11,530 bases of DNA from Erysipelotrichaceae bacterium (GTDB taxonomy: Bacteria; Bacillota_I; Bacilli_A; Erysipelotrichales; Erysipelotrichaceae), in the NCBI GenBank assembly GCA_900754715.1, contig CAAEDX010000036.1:1-11530 (forward strand), read 5' to 3'. Position 1 is the first letter of the stretch. Every line of letters starts with the position of its first letter. Below are positions 1 to 7,357 of this stretch, piece after piece. The notes beneath the pieces are model-generated. The model had not been told where the DNA came from. It saw nothing but the letters and a program-made list of their open reading frames with translations, and made no database searches. The position numbers and the translations under genes are program-made.

Positions 1-34
1 CACACATAAAATGGACAAGAGAGTGTGATCCTAC

Positions 35-1327
35 GTGAGAAAAACCATGCTTTTTTCTGCTTTTCAACTGGTGTTCGTCTCCATCATCGCCAAGATCCTT
101 TCGTTTGCGGTACGCATCATGCTGGCTCGGGAATTAAGCAGCGAAGCGATGAATCTGTATGCGCTTGCATCACCGACGATGGTCTTTCTGATCGCCATCG
201 TGCAGCAAGGCATTCCCTCTGCCCTCAGCAAGCTGACTGCCCAGCATGGAAACAGCACACCGCTGTTTGCCGCAGCGATGATCACGATGCTGACCACGGC
301 CGTGGTCATGAGCGCCTATGCGCTGGCACTGCCTTATTTTGCCAGCGGCTTCCTCCATCACAGCGAGCTGATCCCGGTGCTGCGCGCCATTCTCCCGCTG
401 CTCCCCTTTGTCGCGCTCAGCGGACTGTTGAAAGGCTATCTTTACGGCCGTCAGCAGCACGCGGCAGCCAACAATGCCCAGCTGTGGGAAGAAGGAAGCC
501 GCCTCATCTTCCTGAGCGTCTTCTTTGCGGCCAGCGATATCCGCGATCCCTCTCAGCTGGCTGCCACTGCCATGGCCAGCGTCTGTGTCGGTGAGATCGT
601 CAGCTGTCTATATATGACGCTGCGGCTGCACATCCCGTGGAAGAAAGCCCGATCTGTCCCCAAGGCGATACACGAAGTCCCCTTGTCTGCCCTTCACGAA
701 GTGCTTTCCATCTCGATGCCCATGATGGGCAGCCGGCTGAGCGGATCGCTTACTTATTTCCTTGAACCGATCCTCATGCTCGTTCTCATCCCTTACACCG
801 CCCAGGAAGAGATGGTCACTGCCTACGGTCTGCTCAATGGCTACACGCTGCCCCTGCTGACGATGCCTGGCTTTCTCAGCGTCACCTTAAGCAACTACTT
901 GCTTCCTTCCTTCACCCACGCCCTTGCTCACGCGCAGAAAAAAAAGGCACGCCGCCAGTGCCTGCTCATCCTCTCCTGCTGCTTTTTGTTCGGCGCGCTC
1001 TGCGCGTTTGGCTGCTTCATTTTTCATGAAGAGCTGTTCACTTTGTTTTACCATACGGCACGCGGCTCGACCCAGCTTCGTGCGCTGGCGCTGCCCTTTC
1101 TCTTTTACGCGCTGCAAGCCCCGCTCAGCGCGCTCATGCATGCCTGCGCCATGAGCGCACCCGCCTTTCGCGACACGCTGTACGGCTCATTGTTCCGCTT
1201 GGCGGCAGTCTGCCTGCTCGCCCCGCTGCTCCAGGAACGCGCGCTGCTGCTGGGGCTTTGCGGCGGCATGCTCATCACGACCTGCCTGCATGCTTTCCGC
1301 CTGCTTTGTTTCTGGAAGCACGGATGA
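35..1327 (+). CDS. SpoVB/MATE-type polysaccharide or lipid II flippase
   Basis: A 430-residue integral membrane protein with about a dozen hydrophobic segments spread over its whole length. The N-terminus (about residues 10-70) has the pattern typical of SpoVB and related oligosaccharide flippases: a first helix, then FAVRIMLARELSSEAMNLY, an aliphatic helix and GIPSALSKL. Members of this MVF/MATE superfamily flip lipid-linked cell-wall or polysaccharide precursors across the membrane. At 430 residues it is shorter than the usual 500 or more of SpoVB. The start is GTG at 35, with a purine-rich GAGAG at 20-24; ATG at 47 is the alternative. The 3' end overlaps the convergent DUF421 gene by 53 bases. 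A neighbouring DUF421 gene and a TIGR04086-type gene support a SpoVB-like assignment by synteny. The transported substrate cannot be told from sequence, and a role in sporulation is not shown. Confidence 0.85.
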   Translation: MRKTMLFSAFQLVFVSIIAKILSFAVRIMLARELSSEAMNLYALASPTMVFLIAIVQQGIPSALSKLTAQHGNSTPLFAAAMITMLTTAVVMSAYALALPYFASGFLHHSELIPVLRAILPLLPFVALSGLLKGYLYGRQQHAAANNAQLWEEGSRLIFLSVFFAASDIRDPSQLAATAMASVCVGEIVSCLYMTLRLHIPWKKARSVPKAIHEVPLSALHEVLSISMPMMGSRLSGSLTYFLEPILMLVLIPYTAQEEMVTAYGLLNGYTLPLLTMPGFLSVTLSNYLLPSFTHALAHAQKKKARRQCLLILSCCFLFGALCAFGCFIFHEELFTLFYHTARGSTQLRALALPFLFYALQAPLSALMHACAMSAPAFRDTLYGSLFRLAAVCLLAPLLQERALLLGLCGGMLITTCLHAFRLLCFWKHG

Positions 1328-1961
1328 TGAACAGCCCGTTTTTCTGCAGCAGGCACAGGAACACGTCCTGGATGGCATGCACGCCTTTCTTTTTCAGCTG
1401 CGCACGCAGCCACTGCTCATCTCTGCCAACTGCCTTTAAGACACGCTCATTGAGCTCTCCGTCGCTGATCAGCGGCTCTGGATAAAGCACCTGACAAGAG
1501 TGCTTAGGCAAGATGGACAGCGTGCCATTATTCTCCAGGATGGCAAAGGCGACCTCCGAAGGAGAAGAGAGATCCTTGTCATGCAGCTGCGCCATGAGAT
1601 CATCGATGCTGTAGCGCTCTTTGCGCATCACCTGCTGATCGATCATGCCATTCTCGATGATGATGACCGCCTTGCCATCGAACAAGTCCCGGATCCGTTT
1701 GTTCTTGAGCAAGATCCAGGAGATGGCGATCTGCAAGGCCGCCAGCACCGCGATAGGCACCAGCGAACGAAAGATGCTCACCTTCACATCGGTGATCGAG
1801 ATGGCCAGCAGCTCTGACATGACCAGATAGATCACGACATCGAAGACACTGAGCTCACCGACCTCACGCTTGCCCATGACACGCAAGGCGAAGATGATGA
1901 CGAAATAGACGATGATACAGCGCAGGATCAGCGAACCATAGAAAGCAAATTCTTCCATCAT
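1275..1961 (-). CDS. DUF421 / YetF-family membrane protein
   Basis: A 228-residue protein with three N-terminal membrane helices (about 8-27, 40-57 and 62-84) followed by a cytoplasmic domain. The loop RVMGKREVGELSVFD (27-41) is the family signature, and FDGKAVIIIENG (94-105), SIDDLMAQL and VAFAILENNGTLSIL match the usual DUF421 C-terminal domain. The biochemical function is not established; some relatives in spore formers are linked to germination or membrane properties. I chose the ATG at 1961 because GAAGGGAG lies about 7 bases upstream; a GTG 17 codons earlier lacks a site and would run into the divergent gene. The last 17 or so codons overlap the flippase 3' end and encode a basic, glycine-rich tail (ASRNKAGGKHAGRS) that appears to be an add-on to the conserved domain. 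The start lies 42 bases from the divergent TIGR04086-type gene. Confidence 0.88.
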   Translation of the reverse strand: MMEEFAFYGSLILRCIIVYFVIIFALRVMGKREVGELSVFDVVIYLVMSELLAISITDVKVSIFRSLVPIAVLAALQIAISWILLKNKRIRDLFDGKAVIIIENGMIDQQVMRKERYSIDDLMAQLHDKDLSSPSEVAFAILENNGTLSILPKHSCQVLYPEPLISDGELNERVLKAVGRDEQWLRAQLKKKGVHAIQDVFLCLLQKNGLFIIRASRNKAGGKHAGRS

Positions 1962-2003
1962 ATCGCGCTCCCTTCTCTCATAAGCTGAAACGAGGTGAAA
2001 CAC

Positions 2004-2340
2004 ATGAAACAAGCGCTGAGGCCCTATGGGCTTTCTTTGCTGTTCTTGCTCGGCTTCCTGCTGTTATTTTCTTTCCTTTCGACGGTTTTATACCATTTTT
2101 CGCTCTTTTCCGCCAATGTCTTCCATATCTTCAACGATGTGGCCGCCTACGCAGGAATGCTCATCAGCGGCGGACTGTTCGGCTTTCTCATCAAAAAAAG
2201 CGCGCTTCCCCAGGCGCTGCTCATGAGCCTGTTCCTCATGCTGTGCAGCTTGTTCCTGAAAGAAGCGCAAGATTCATTGATCCATGTCGTCTGTCACGGC
2301 GCTTTGTTCTTGGTCTGCGCGCTGATCGCGCACATGACCC

Positions 2341-2360
<20 letters not shown>
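2004..2360 (+). CDS. TIGR04086 / YrzE-type small membrane protein
   Basis: A 118-residue, very hydrophobic protein with four predicted helices (about 8-32, 44-63, 66-86 and 92-113) and hardly any soluble part. Length, the Gly-rich second helix ([16 protein letters not shown]) and position beside a SpoVB-like flippase, a DUF421 gene and ruvB fit the TIGR04086 family (B. subtilis YrzE), whose function is unknown. The start is ATG at 2004, with GAGGTG at 1992-1997 six bases upstream; a GTG at 1995 in the same frame is part of that ribosome binding site. The stop overlaps the 3' end of convergent ruvB by 20 bases, so no terminator separates them. The family call rests on topology and context more than on strong motifs. 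Confidence 0.75.
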
Positions 2361-3369
<1,009 letters not shown>

Positions 3370-3372
3370 TGA

Positions 3373-3954
3373 TCATACCCCGCTTTTCTTTGCCATGATG
3401 CCCAGTGCCTTACGGATATACGCATCGGTGCTCATCGCCTCCAGCTTGGCAAGCTCCCGGCGCAGACCTGCCAGTTCGCTGCCTTTATAGCCCAGCGCGC
3501 GCAGGGCGTCCAATGCGTCATTGAGCTCCTGGTTCTCCTCGGCCTTGGTCTCAGCCGCCTCTTCGACGAGCTTGCCCTTGAGATCGAGCACTATCTGCTG
3601 CGCGGTCTTCGCTCCGATGCCCGGCAAGCTCTTGAGCAGCTTCACATCATTGTTCTCGATCGCCTCGATCATCTTTCCTGGCGTACAGACGCCCAGCATG
3701 GCCAGCGCGGTCTTGGCGCCCACGCCCTTGACCGAGATCAGGCGCAGAAACACCTCATACGCCTCTGGTGTGTCAAAGCCAAACAGCGAGATGTCATCCT
3801 CCCGCACTTGCTGATACGTATAAAGCGTCACTTCGCTGCCCAGGTGAAATTTATGCGCCTGCGGCGTAAAGATCCGATAACCGATGCCATTGTTGTCGAT
3901 GATCAGCGCATCAGCGCTCATGCTGAAGACCGTCCCTCTTACAAACGCGATCAT
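3373..3954 (-). CDS. ruvA: Holliday junction DNA-binding protein RuvA
   Basis: A 193-residue RuvA. Tetramers clamp the four-way junction and load RuvB. Domain I is the OB-fold (1-62, starting MIAFVRGTV). Domain II has two helix-hairpin-helix motifs, ISVKGVGAKTAL (73-84) and LPGIGAKTAQQI (110-121). An acidic flexible linker (about 130-144) leads to domain III (145-188, with ALRALGYKGSEL), which contacts RuvB. The start at 3954 has GTGAGG seven bases upstream; that site overlaps the xth stop codon, so translation of the two genes is probably coupled. The gap to xth is 9 bases and to ruvB 3 bases. Confidence 0.98.
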   Translation of the reverse strand: MIAFVRGTVFSMSADALIIDNNGIGYRIFTPQAHKFHLGSEVTLYTYQQVREDDISLFGFDTPEAYEVFLRLISVKGVGAKTALAMLGVCTPGKMIEAIENNDVKLLKSLPGIGAKTAQQIVLDLKGKLVEEAAETKAEENQELNDALDALRALGYKGSELAGLRRELAKLEAMSTDAYIRKALGIMAKKSGV

Positions 3955-3963
3955 GATGATGCC

Positions 3964-4719
3964 TCACAGTGCGATGTCCAATTCGACCGGACAATGATCG
4001 CTGCCATAGATCTCGGTGTGGATCAAAGCATCCTCGATGCGCTCTTTCAGCCGGTCCGACACGATGAAATAATCGATGCGCCAGCCCGCGTTGTTCTTGC
4101 GCGCGTTGAAGCGATAGCTCCACCAGGAATAGATGCCCGCTTTGTCCGGATACAGATAACGAAACGTATCCGTAAAGCCGCTGGACAGCAGCTTGCGCAT
4201 CTTATCCCGCTCTTCGTCAGTAAATCCGGCATTCCGCCGGTTCGTCTTCGGATTCTTCAGGTCGATCTCCTCTTTCGCCACATTCAGGTCGCCGCAGAGG
4301 ATGACCGGCTTTTTGGCGTCCAGCGCCTTGAGATAATCCAGGAAGACATCCTCCCACTGCATGCGGTAATCAAGCCGAGCCAGCCCATCCTTGGAATTCG
4401 GCGTATAACAGGTCACCAGATAAAACATTTCATATTCACAGGTGATCACACGTCCCTCCTGGTCATGTTCCTCAATGCCTAATCCAAAGGTGACCGAAAG
4501 AGGCTCCTTGCGCGTGAACACCATCGTGCCGCTGTATCCCTTGCGCACTGCGCTGTTCATATACTGATGATAGCCTTCGCTGATGATCTCGGCCTGCCCC
4601 GGCTGCATCTTTGTCTCCTGCAGACAGAAGATATCCGCTTCACTGGCCTTGAAGTATTCGTAAAAACCTTTATTGATGCAGGCGCGCAGCCCGTTGACAT
4701 TCCATGAGATGAGTTTCAT
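3964..4719 (-). CDS. xth: Exodeoxyribonuclease III / AP endonuclease
   Basis: A 251-residue enzyme of the exonuclease III (Xth/ExoA) branch of the EEP superfamily. It cleaves the backbone 5' of abasic sites and removes 3' blocks in base-excision repair. The full active site is visible: NVNG with Asn7, LQETK with Glu35, GDLN with Asp144 and Asn146, WRIDY with Asp216, and SDHCPV with Asp241 and His242. The AGIYSWWSYR stretch (194-203) is the typical DNA-binding region. The start at 4719 directly abuts the stop of the dehydrogenase gene, and its GGAGGG site lies inside the last codons of that gene, which indicates translational coupling. It sits just upstream of ruvA, making the distal half of this operon a DNA-repair block. 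Confidence 0.97.
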   Translation of the reverse strand: MKLISWNVNGLRACINKGFYEYFKASEADIFCLQETKMQPGQAEIISEGYHQYMNSAVRKGYSGTMVFTRKEPLSVTFGLGIEEHDQEGRVITCEYEMFYLVTCYTPNSKDGLARLDYRMQWEDVFLDYLKALDAKKPVILCGDLNVAKEEIDLKNPKTNRRNAGFTDEERDKMRKLLSSGFTDTFRYLYPDKAGIYSWWSYRFNARKNNAGWRIDYFIVSDRLKERIEDALIHTEIYGSDHCPVELDIAL

Positions 4720-5682
4720 TCAATTCCCTCCGTTCATAAAGCGGCGGCAGCTTTCCATAGAGCGAAAGACCATCTCCGCCGTTGCCTCCTCACTGAGCCA
4801 CGCCAGATGCGGGGTGAGGATCACATTGTCAAAACGCTCCAGTTCCTCCAGATACGGAAAGGAAAACGGCCCTTTGGAGCAATCATAATAGTAAAGCCCG
4901 GTTTCTTGTTCCAGCACATCGAGGGCGGCCGCGCCGATGCGTTTTTCGCGCAGCGCCGCGATGAGCGCTTCGGTATCGATGAGCGCGCCGCGCGCCGTGT
5001 TCACCAAGACGGCGTCTGGTTTCATCCGCGCCAGCTGAGGCGCCGCGATGATATGGCGCGTCTGCGCATTCAGCGTCAGATGGAGCGTCACCACATCGCT
5101 TTGCGCAAGCAGCGTATCCAGGTCCACAAAGCGCCCATAGGGGCGCAGCTCTTCTTTTTCGCGGCGGGAACACATCAGAAAACGGCAGCCAAAGCCGCTC
5201 AGATGCTGGATGAGCATGGTGCCGATGGCGCCGCAGCCGATCACGCCGACGGTCCTGCCCTCCAGATTGCGCCCATAGACACCGTCAAAAGAAAAGTCAC
5301 GGCATGCAAATTTCTGCTCGATGCGCTTCACGCGCCGCAGCGACATGAGGATGAGCATGATCGTATAATCAGCCACCGTCTGCGGCGCATAGGTGATATT
5401 GTCCACGCGCATGCCGATGGCCTTGGCATGTGCCAGATCGATATGATCCATGCCCACCGTGCGGGTGGAAAGAAAACGCACGCCCAGCGCGTGCCACGCA
5501 TCCAGCAGCGGCGCAGGCGCTGGGATGGACAGGATGCTCACACAAGTGCATCCGCGCGCCAGATGCGCGCTTTCCAGGCACGGTTTTTCTTCGTGCAGCT
5601 CCAGCTGCAGTCCCCATCGTGCCCGCGCTTCCTCAAAGTACGGGCGCTCTTTCCTCGATGTCCCATATACGCAGATCTTCAT
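4720..5682 (-). CDS. VanH-like D-2-hydroxyacid (D-lactate) dehydrogenase
   Basis: A 320-residue NAD(P)-dependent D-2-hydroxyacid dehydrogenase that would interconvert a 2-keto acid such as pyruvate and its D-2-hydroxy acid in the cytoplasm. The nucleotide loop is GCGAIG (149-154). The catalytic residues line up with D-lactate dehydrogenases at a constant offset: Arg231 (NTARGAL), Asp255 and Glu260 (ALDVLEQE) and His292 (TPHLAW). It resembles VanH in detail from memory: STRTVGMDHIDLAHAKAIGM, VDNITYAPQTVADYTIMLIL and YYYDCSKGP each have close VanH counterparts. After the second beta strand it carries CSRREK rather than an acidic residue, compatible with NADP(H) use. The start has GGGGGAAG close upstream, 18 bases after nudC. 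No D-Ala-D-Lac ligase or vanX is near, so this is probably housekeeping metabolism, not glycopeptide resistance. Confidence 0.93.
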   Translation of the reverse strand: MKICVYGTSRKERPYFEEARARWGLQLELHEEKPCLESAHLARGCTCVSILSIPAPAPLLDAWHALGVRFLSTRTVGMDHIDLAHAKAIGMRVDNITYAPQTVADYTIMLILMSLRRVKRIEQKFACRDFSFDGVYGRNLEGRTVGVIGCGAIGTMLIQHLSGFGCRFLMCSRREKEELRPYGRFVDLDTLLAQSDVVTLHLTLNAQTRHIIAAPQLARMKPDAVLVNTARGALIDTEALIAALREKRIGAAALDVLEQETGLYYYDCSKGPFSFPYLEELERFDNVILTPHLAWLSEEATAEMVFRSMESCRRFMNGGN

Positions 5683-5700
5683 GGCTTCCCCCGCTTTCTT

Positions 5701-6531
5701 TCAATATTCATGTTCTTTTCCTTCCCGGAACACCCTCATCATCTCGCCGGTCAGTGATATCCCTTCCTCATCCGGCGGCACCGCGCCGCGCTCGACCCAG
5801 CGCGCTTCGGCAAGCTCATCGGCATCGTGGGTGATCTTCGGACTGCCATCCAGCTCACAGAAGAAGCCGCACAATAACGTATCGGTGAATGACCACGGCT
5901 GGCTCTTGTAATAACGCAGGTTCTTCACCCGCAGCCCGGTCTCCTCCATCACCTCGCGGCGCACGGTCTCCTCCAAGGTTTCCCCGATCTCACAGAAGCC
6001 GGCGATCAGCGCGTATTTCTGATACTGCCGGCCGGCATAGCGGGTCAGCACGATCGAATCGCGGTCAGTGACAGCGACGATCACGGCCGGACAGATCTTA
6101 GGGTATTCCATCCTGCCGCAGTGATCACAGCGCATCATGCGCTCTTTTTCATCGTGGCGCATGAGCCGGCCGCATTCTCCGCAAAACATGCGCGAACGAT
6201 ACCACGACCAAAGCTGATAGCCGCTGATGCCGATCATGGCAAGCGCATGCGGCCGCAAGGTGCGCAGCCATCGCGTGCTGACATATTCCATCCGCTGCGG
6301 CAGCGACACTGCTTCTTTGCACAGGGTGAAACAGGCGGTATCATCGAGCGCAAACAGATATTGCAGCGCCTCACGATCGTCTTCATCCAGCTCCTTCACC
6401 CGCGCGTATGGCATATCCGCACGGCGGATGAGGATGTTTCCTGGACGATAAAGCAGTACGATATCCTCATCCCGGGGCTGACGGGGATGATAGACATTGT
6501 CAAAATGATAAGGCAGGATATCCTGAATCAT
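5701..6531 (-). CDS. nudC: NADH pyrophosphatase / NAD-decapping Nudix hydrolase NudC
   Basis: A 276-residue NudC-type Nudix hydrolase that splits NAD(H) into NMN(H) and AMP and, in characterised relatives, removes NAD caps from RNA 5' ends. Order of parts: an N-terminal domain (1-110); a zinc ribbon with Cys117, Cys120, Cys135 and Cys138; the linker YPKICPAVIVAV; a complete Nudix box GX5EX7REVMEETGL (178-200); and the SQPWSF motif (210-215), the mark of NADH-specific members (usual form SQPWPF). I prefer the ATG at 6531: GAGG at 6540-6543 lies 8 bases upstream, but only 2 bases from the ATG at 6537, which would add two residues. A good promoter about 30 bases upstream makes this the first gene of a five-gene operon. 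Confidence 0.95.
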   Translation of the reverse strand: MIQDILPYHFDNVYHPRQPRDEDIVLLYRPGNILIRRADMPYARVKELDEDDREALQYLFALDDTACFTLCKEAVSLPQRMEYVSTRWLRTLRPHALAMIGISGYQLWSWYRSRMFCGECGRLMRHDEKERMMRCDHCGRMEYPKICPAVIVAVTDRDSIVLTRYAGRQYQKYALIAGFCEIGETLEETVRREVMEETGLRVKNLRYYKSQPWSFTDTLLCGFFCELDGSPKITHDADELAEARWVERGAVPPDEEGISLTGEMMRVFREGKEHEY

Positions 6532-6557
6532 GCACATGACCTCGCATTCTGCCCTAC

Positions 6558-6585
6558 ATTATACCATCAAATCGCATCCTGTCAC
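6558..6585 (-). promoter_or_regulatory. Promoter of the nudC-dehydrogenase-xth-ruvAB operon
   Basis: On the minus strand, GTGACA (6580-6585; 5 of 6 match to TTGACA) is followed by a 16-base spacer and a perfect TATAAT (6558-6563). The predicted start near 6551 would give a leader of about 20 bases ending in the GAGG site of nudC. This is the only convincing promoter for the five genes. Confidence 0.75.
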
Positions 6586-6612
6586 ACCTCTTTGCCCAAA
6601 AGGGCGGCCGAC

Positions 6613-6636
6613 AAAAAAAACGGGACCGCTGTCCCG
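6613..6636 (-). terminator. Intrinsic terminator after the 57-residue ORF
   Basis: On the minus strand CGGGAC-AGCG-GTCCCG is followed by eight T residues. The perfect 6-bp GC-rich stem has a 4-base loop and begins one base after the stop codon of the small ORF. It ends transcription from the module upstream before the nudC promoter. Confidence 0.92.
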
Positions 6637-6637
6637 C

Positions 6638-6811
6638 TCACTGTGCCTGCTCATGTTCCTGACGAAAGACAAGGATGGCGCTGGCGGCAGGCGTCACGCT
6701 GCAGCTGATGAGCGCAAATCCTTTCAATGCCATCTCATTGGCTCGTTTTTCGATCTTCGCCGCCATTTCCTGCGCCTTCGGCGTATAGCCGATCACTTCG
6801 CATTTGACCAT
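6638..6811 (-). CDS. Small protein resembling DUF4177 (57 residues)
   Basis: A 57-residue ORF from ATG at 6811 to TGA at 6638-6640. It has a textbook AGGAGGTG site (6817-6824) five bases before the start and a strong terminator right after the stop, which together make it convincing as a gene. The protein begins MVKCEVIGYT, has a charged helix (about 11-30, AQEMAAKIEKRANEMALKG) and then a strand pair FALISCSV and SAILVFRQ. This strand, helix with Asn-x-Met-Ala-x-x-Gly, strand-strand layout resembles DUF4177 proteins, whose function is unknown. It lies 64 bases downstream of the FxLYD gene on the same strand and could be co-transcribed with it or read from its own promoter. The family assignment is from pattern only. 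Confidence 0.7.
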   Translation of the reverse strand: MVKCEVIGYTPKAQEMAAKIEKRANEMALKGFALISCSVTPAASAILVFRQEHEQAQ

Positions 6812-6835
6812 ATGCACACCTCCTGCTCACATCTT

Positions 6836-6863
6836 AGCATATGAAGATATGCCGTCAGGTCAA
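6836..6863 (-). promoter_or_regulatory. Possible promoter of the 57-residue ORF
   Basis: On the minus strand TTGACC (6858-6863), a 16-base spacer and TATGCT (6836-6841; 4 of 6) are suitably placed, predicting a leader of about 18 bases that holds the AGGAGGTG site. The -10 is imperfect; TAAGAT just downstream is an alternative. Confidence 0.4.
6837..6852. repeat. Inverted repeat over the small-ORF promoter
   Basis: GCATAT-GAAG-ATATGC is a perfect 6-bp dyad with a 4-base centre. It lies between the proposed -35 and -10 and covers most of the -10, so it is placed like an operator. It is AT-rich and has no U-tract, so it is unlikely to be a terminator of the FxLYD gene. Confidence 0.5.
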
Positions 6864-6875
6864 ATCGATGTAAAA

Positions 6876-7292
6876 TCAGAATCCGCTGATCTCGACCAGC
6901 CGATAAGAAGCGATCCCCTCTTCCAGGCCAAGCGCATCAAACTTCCAAATGCCGCCGGCCTCCAGGTTGTTGATGTTGTCCAAGGCCGTGCCGATCTGAT
7001 TGCCCTGCGCATCATACAGATTGAAGGTCACCTGCACATAAGAAGCATCACGATCGGTATTGTTCTTGATCGAGCCAGTGATGGAATAAGACATCCCATA
7101 TTCGTCATAAGCTCCTTGGGTCTCGCCCTCAAGCGTAAAATCCTCTTGCTGCTCAGGCGCTTTTGTCTCCGTCTTTACATGCTCCTCAGCTTGCGGCGTC
7201 TGTGCCTCATCGCTTCCTGATGTGCCAGCCGCGGCGATCACCGCGATGACCACGACAACGCCGGCGATGATGATCCATTTTTTCTTTTTCAT
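6876..7292 (-). CDS. Membrane-anchored FxLYD-domain protein
   Basis: A 138-residue protein with a short Lys-rich N-terminus (KKKK), one hydrophobic segment (about 6-22), a Glu/Thr/Gln-rich linker (27-52) and a C-terminal beta domain (about 53-138). The FNLYDAQGNQIGTA stretch (90-103), with NNT before it and NINNLEAGGIWKF after it, is the signature of FxLYD domains, extracytoplasmic beta-sandwich modules of unknown role. There is no lipobox cysteine, so it should be held by an uncleaved N-terminal anchor facing outward. The start is ATG at 7292, with AGGAGG at 7301-7306 eight bases upstream; an in-frame TTG at 7298 is too close to that site. It follows the kinase gene by 65 bases on the same strand and may be part of its output or sensing system; this link is inference. 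Confidence 0.9.
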   Translation of the reverse strand: MKKKKWIIIAGVVVVIAVIAAAGTSGSDEAQTPQAEEHVKTETKAPEQQEDFTLEGETQGAYDEYGMSYSITGSIKNNTDRDASYVQVTFNLYDAQGNQIGTALDNINNLEAGGIWKFDALGLEEGIASYRLVEISGF

Positions 7293-7312
7293 CTTCAATT
7301 CCTCCTGCGCTT

Positions 7313-7321
7313 ATTCTACCA
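7313..7321 (-). promoter_or_regulatory. Possible extended -10 promoter of the FxLYD gene
   Basis: TGG-TAGAAT on the minus strand is an extended -10 element (TGn plus 5 of 6 to TATAAT), with no good -35. It would start RNA just upstream of the AGGAGG site, allowing expression independent of the kinase gene. Confidence 0.4.
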
Positions 7322-7339
7322 GAAGGAGGATCGGCCATG

Positions 7340-7356
7340 GTCTGCACGCTGCAGAC
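7340..7356. repeat. Perfect inverted repeat just after the kinase stop
   Basis: GTCTGCA-CGC-TGCAGAC is a perfect 7-bp dyad with a 3-base loop, starting one base past the kinase stop codon. No T-run follows on the minus strand, so it is not a standard terminator. It sits at the -35 to -50 region of the proposed FxLYD promoter and could be an operator, an RNA-stabilising hairpin or an attenuating structure. Confidence 0.5.
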
Positions 7357-7357
7357 A

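Noticed and set aside
2..28. A possible 3' end of an upstream gene (an in-frame stretch ending in TGA at 26-28)
   Set aside because: Nine codons at the window edge cannot be distinguished from noise; it needs sequence to the left.
2318..2332. GCGCG-CTGAT-CGCGC dyad as a terminator for ruvB
   Set aside because: It lies in the coding sequence of the convergent gene, and no T-run follows on the minus strand.
4807..5757. A 316-codon open frame on the plus strand, opposite the dehydrogenase
   Set aside because: Same argument: it mirrors a gene with complete catalytic residues, and the product looks like a His/Arg/Gln-rich shadow translation.
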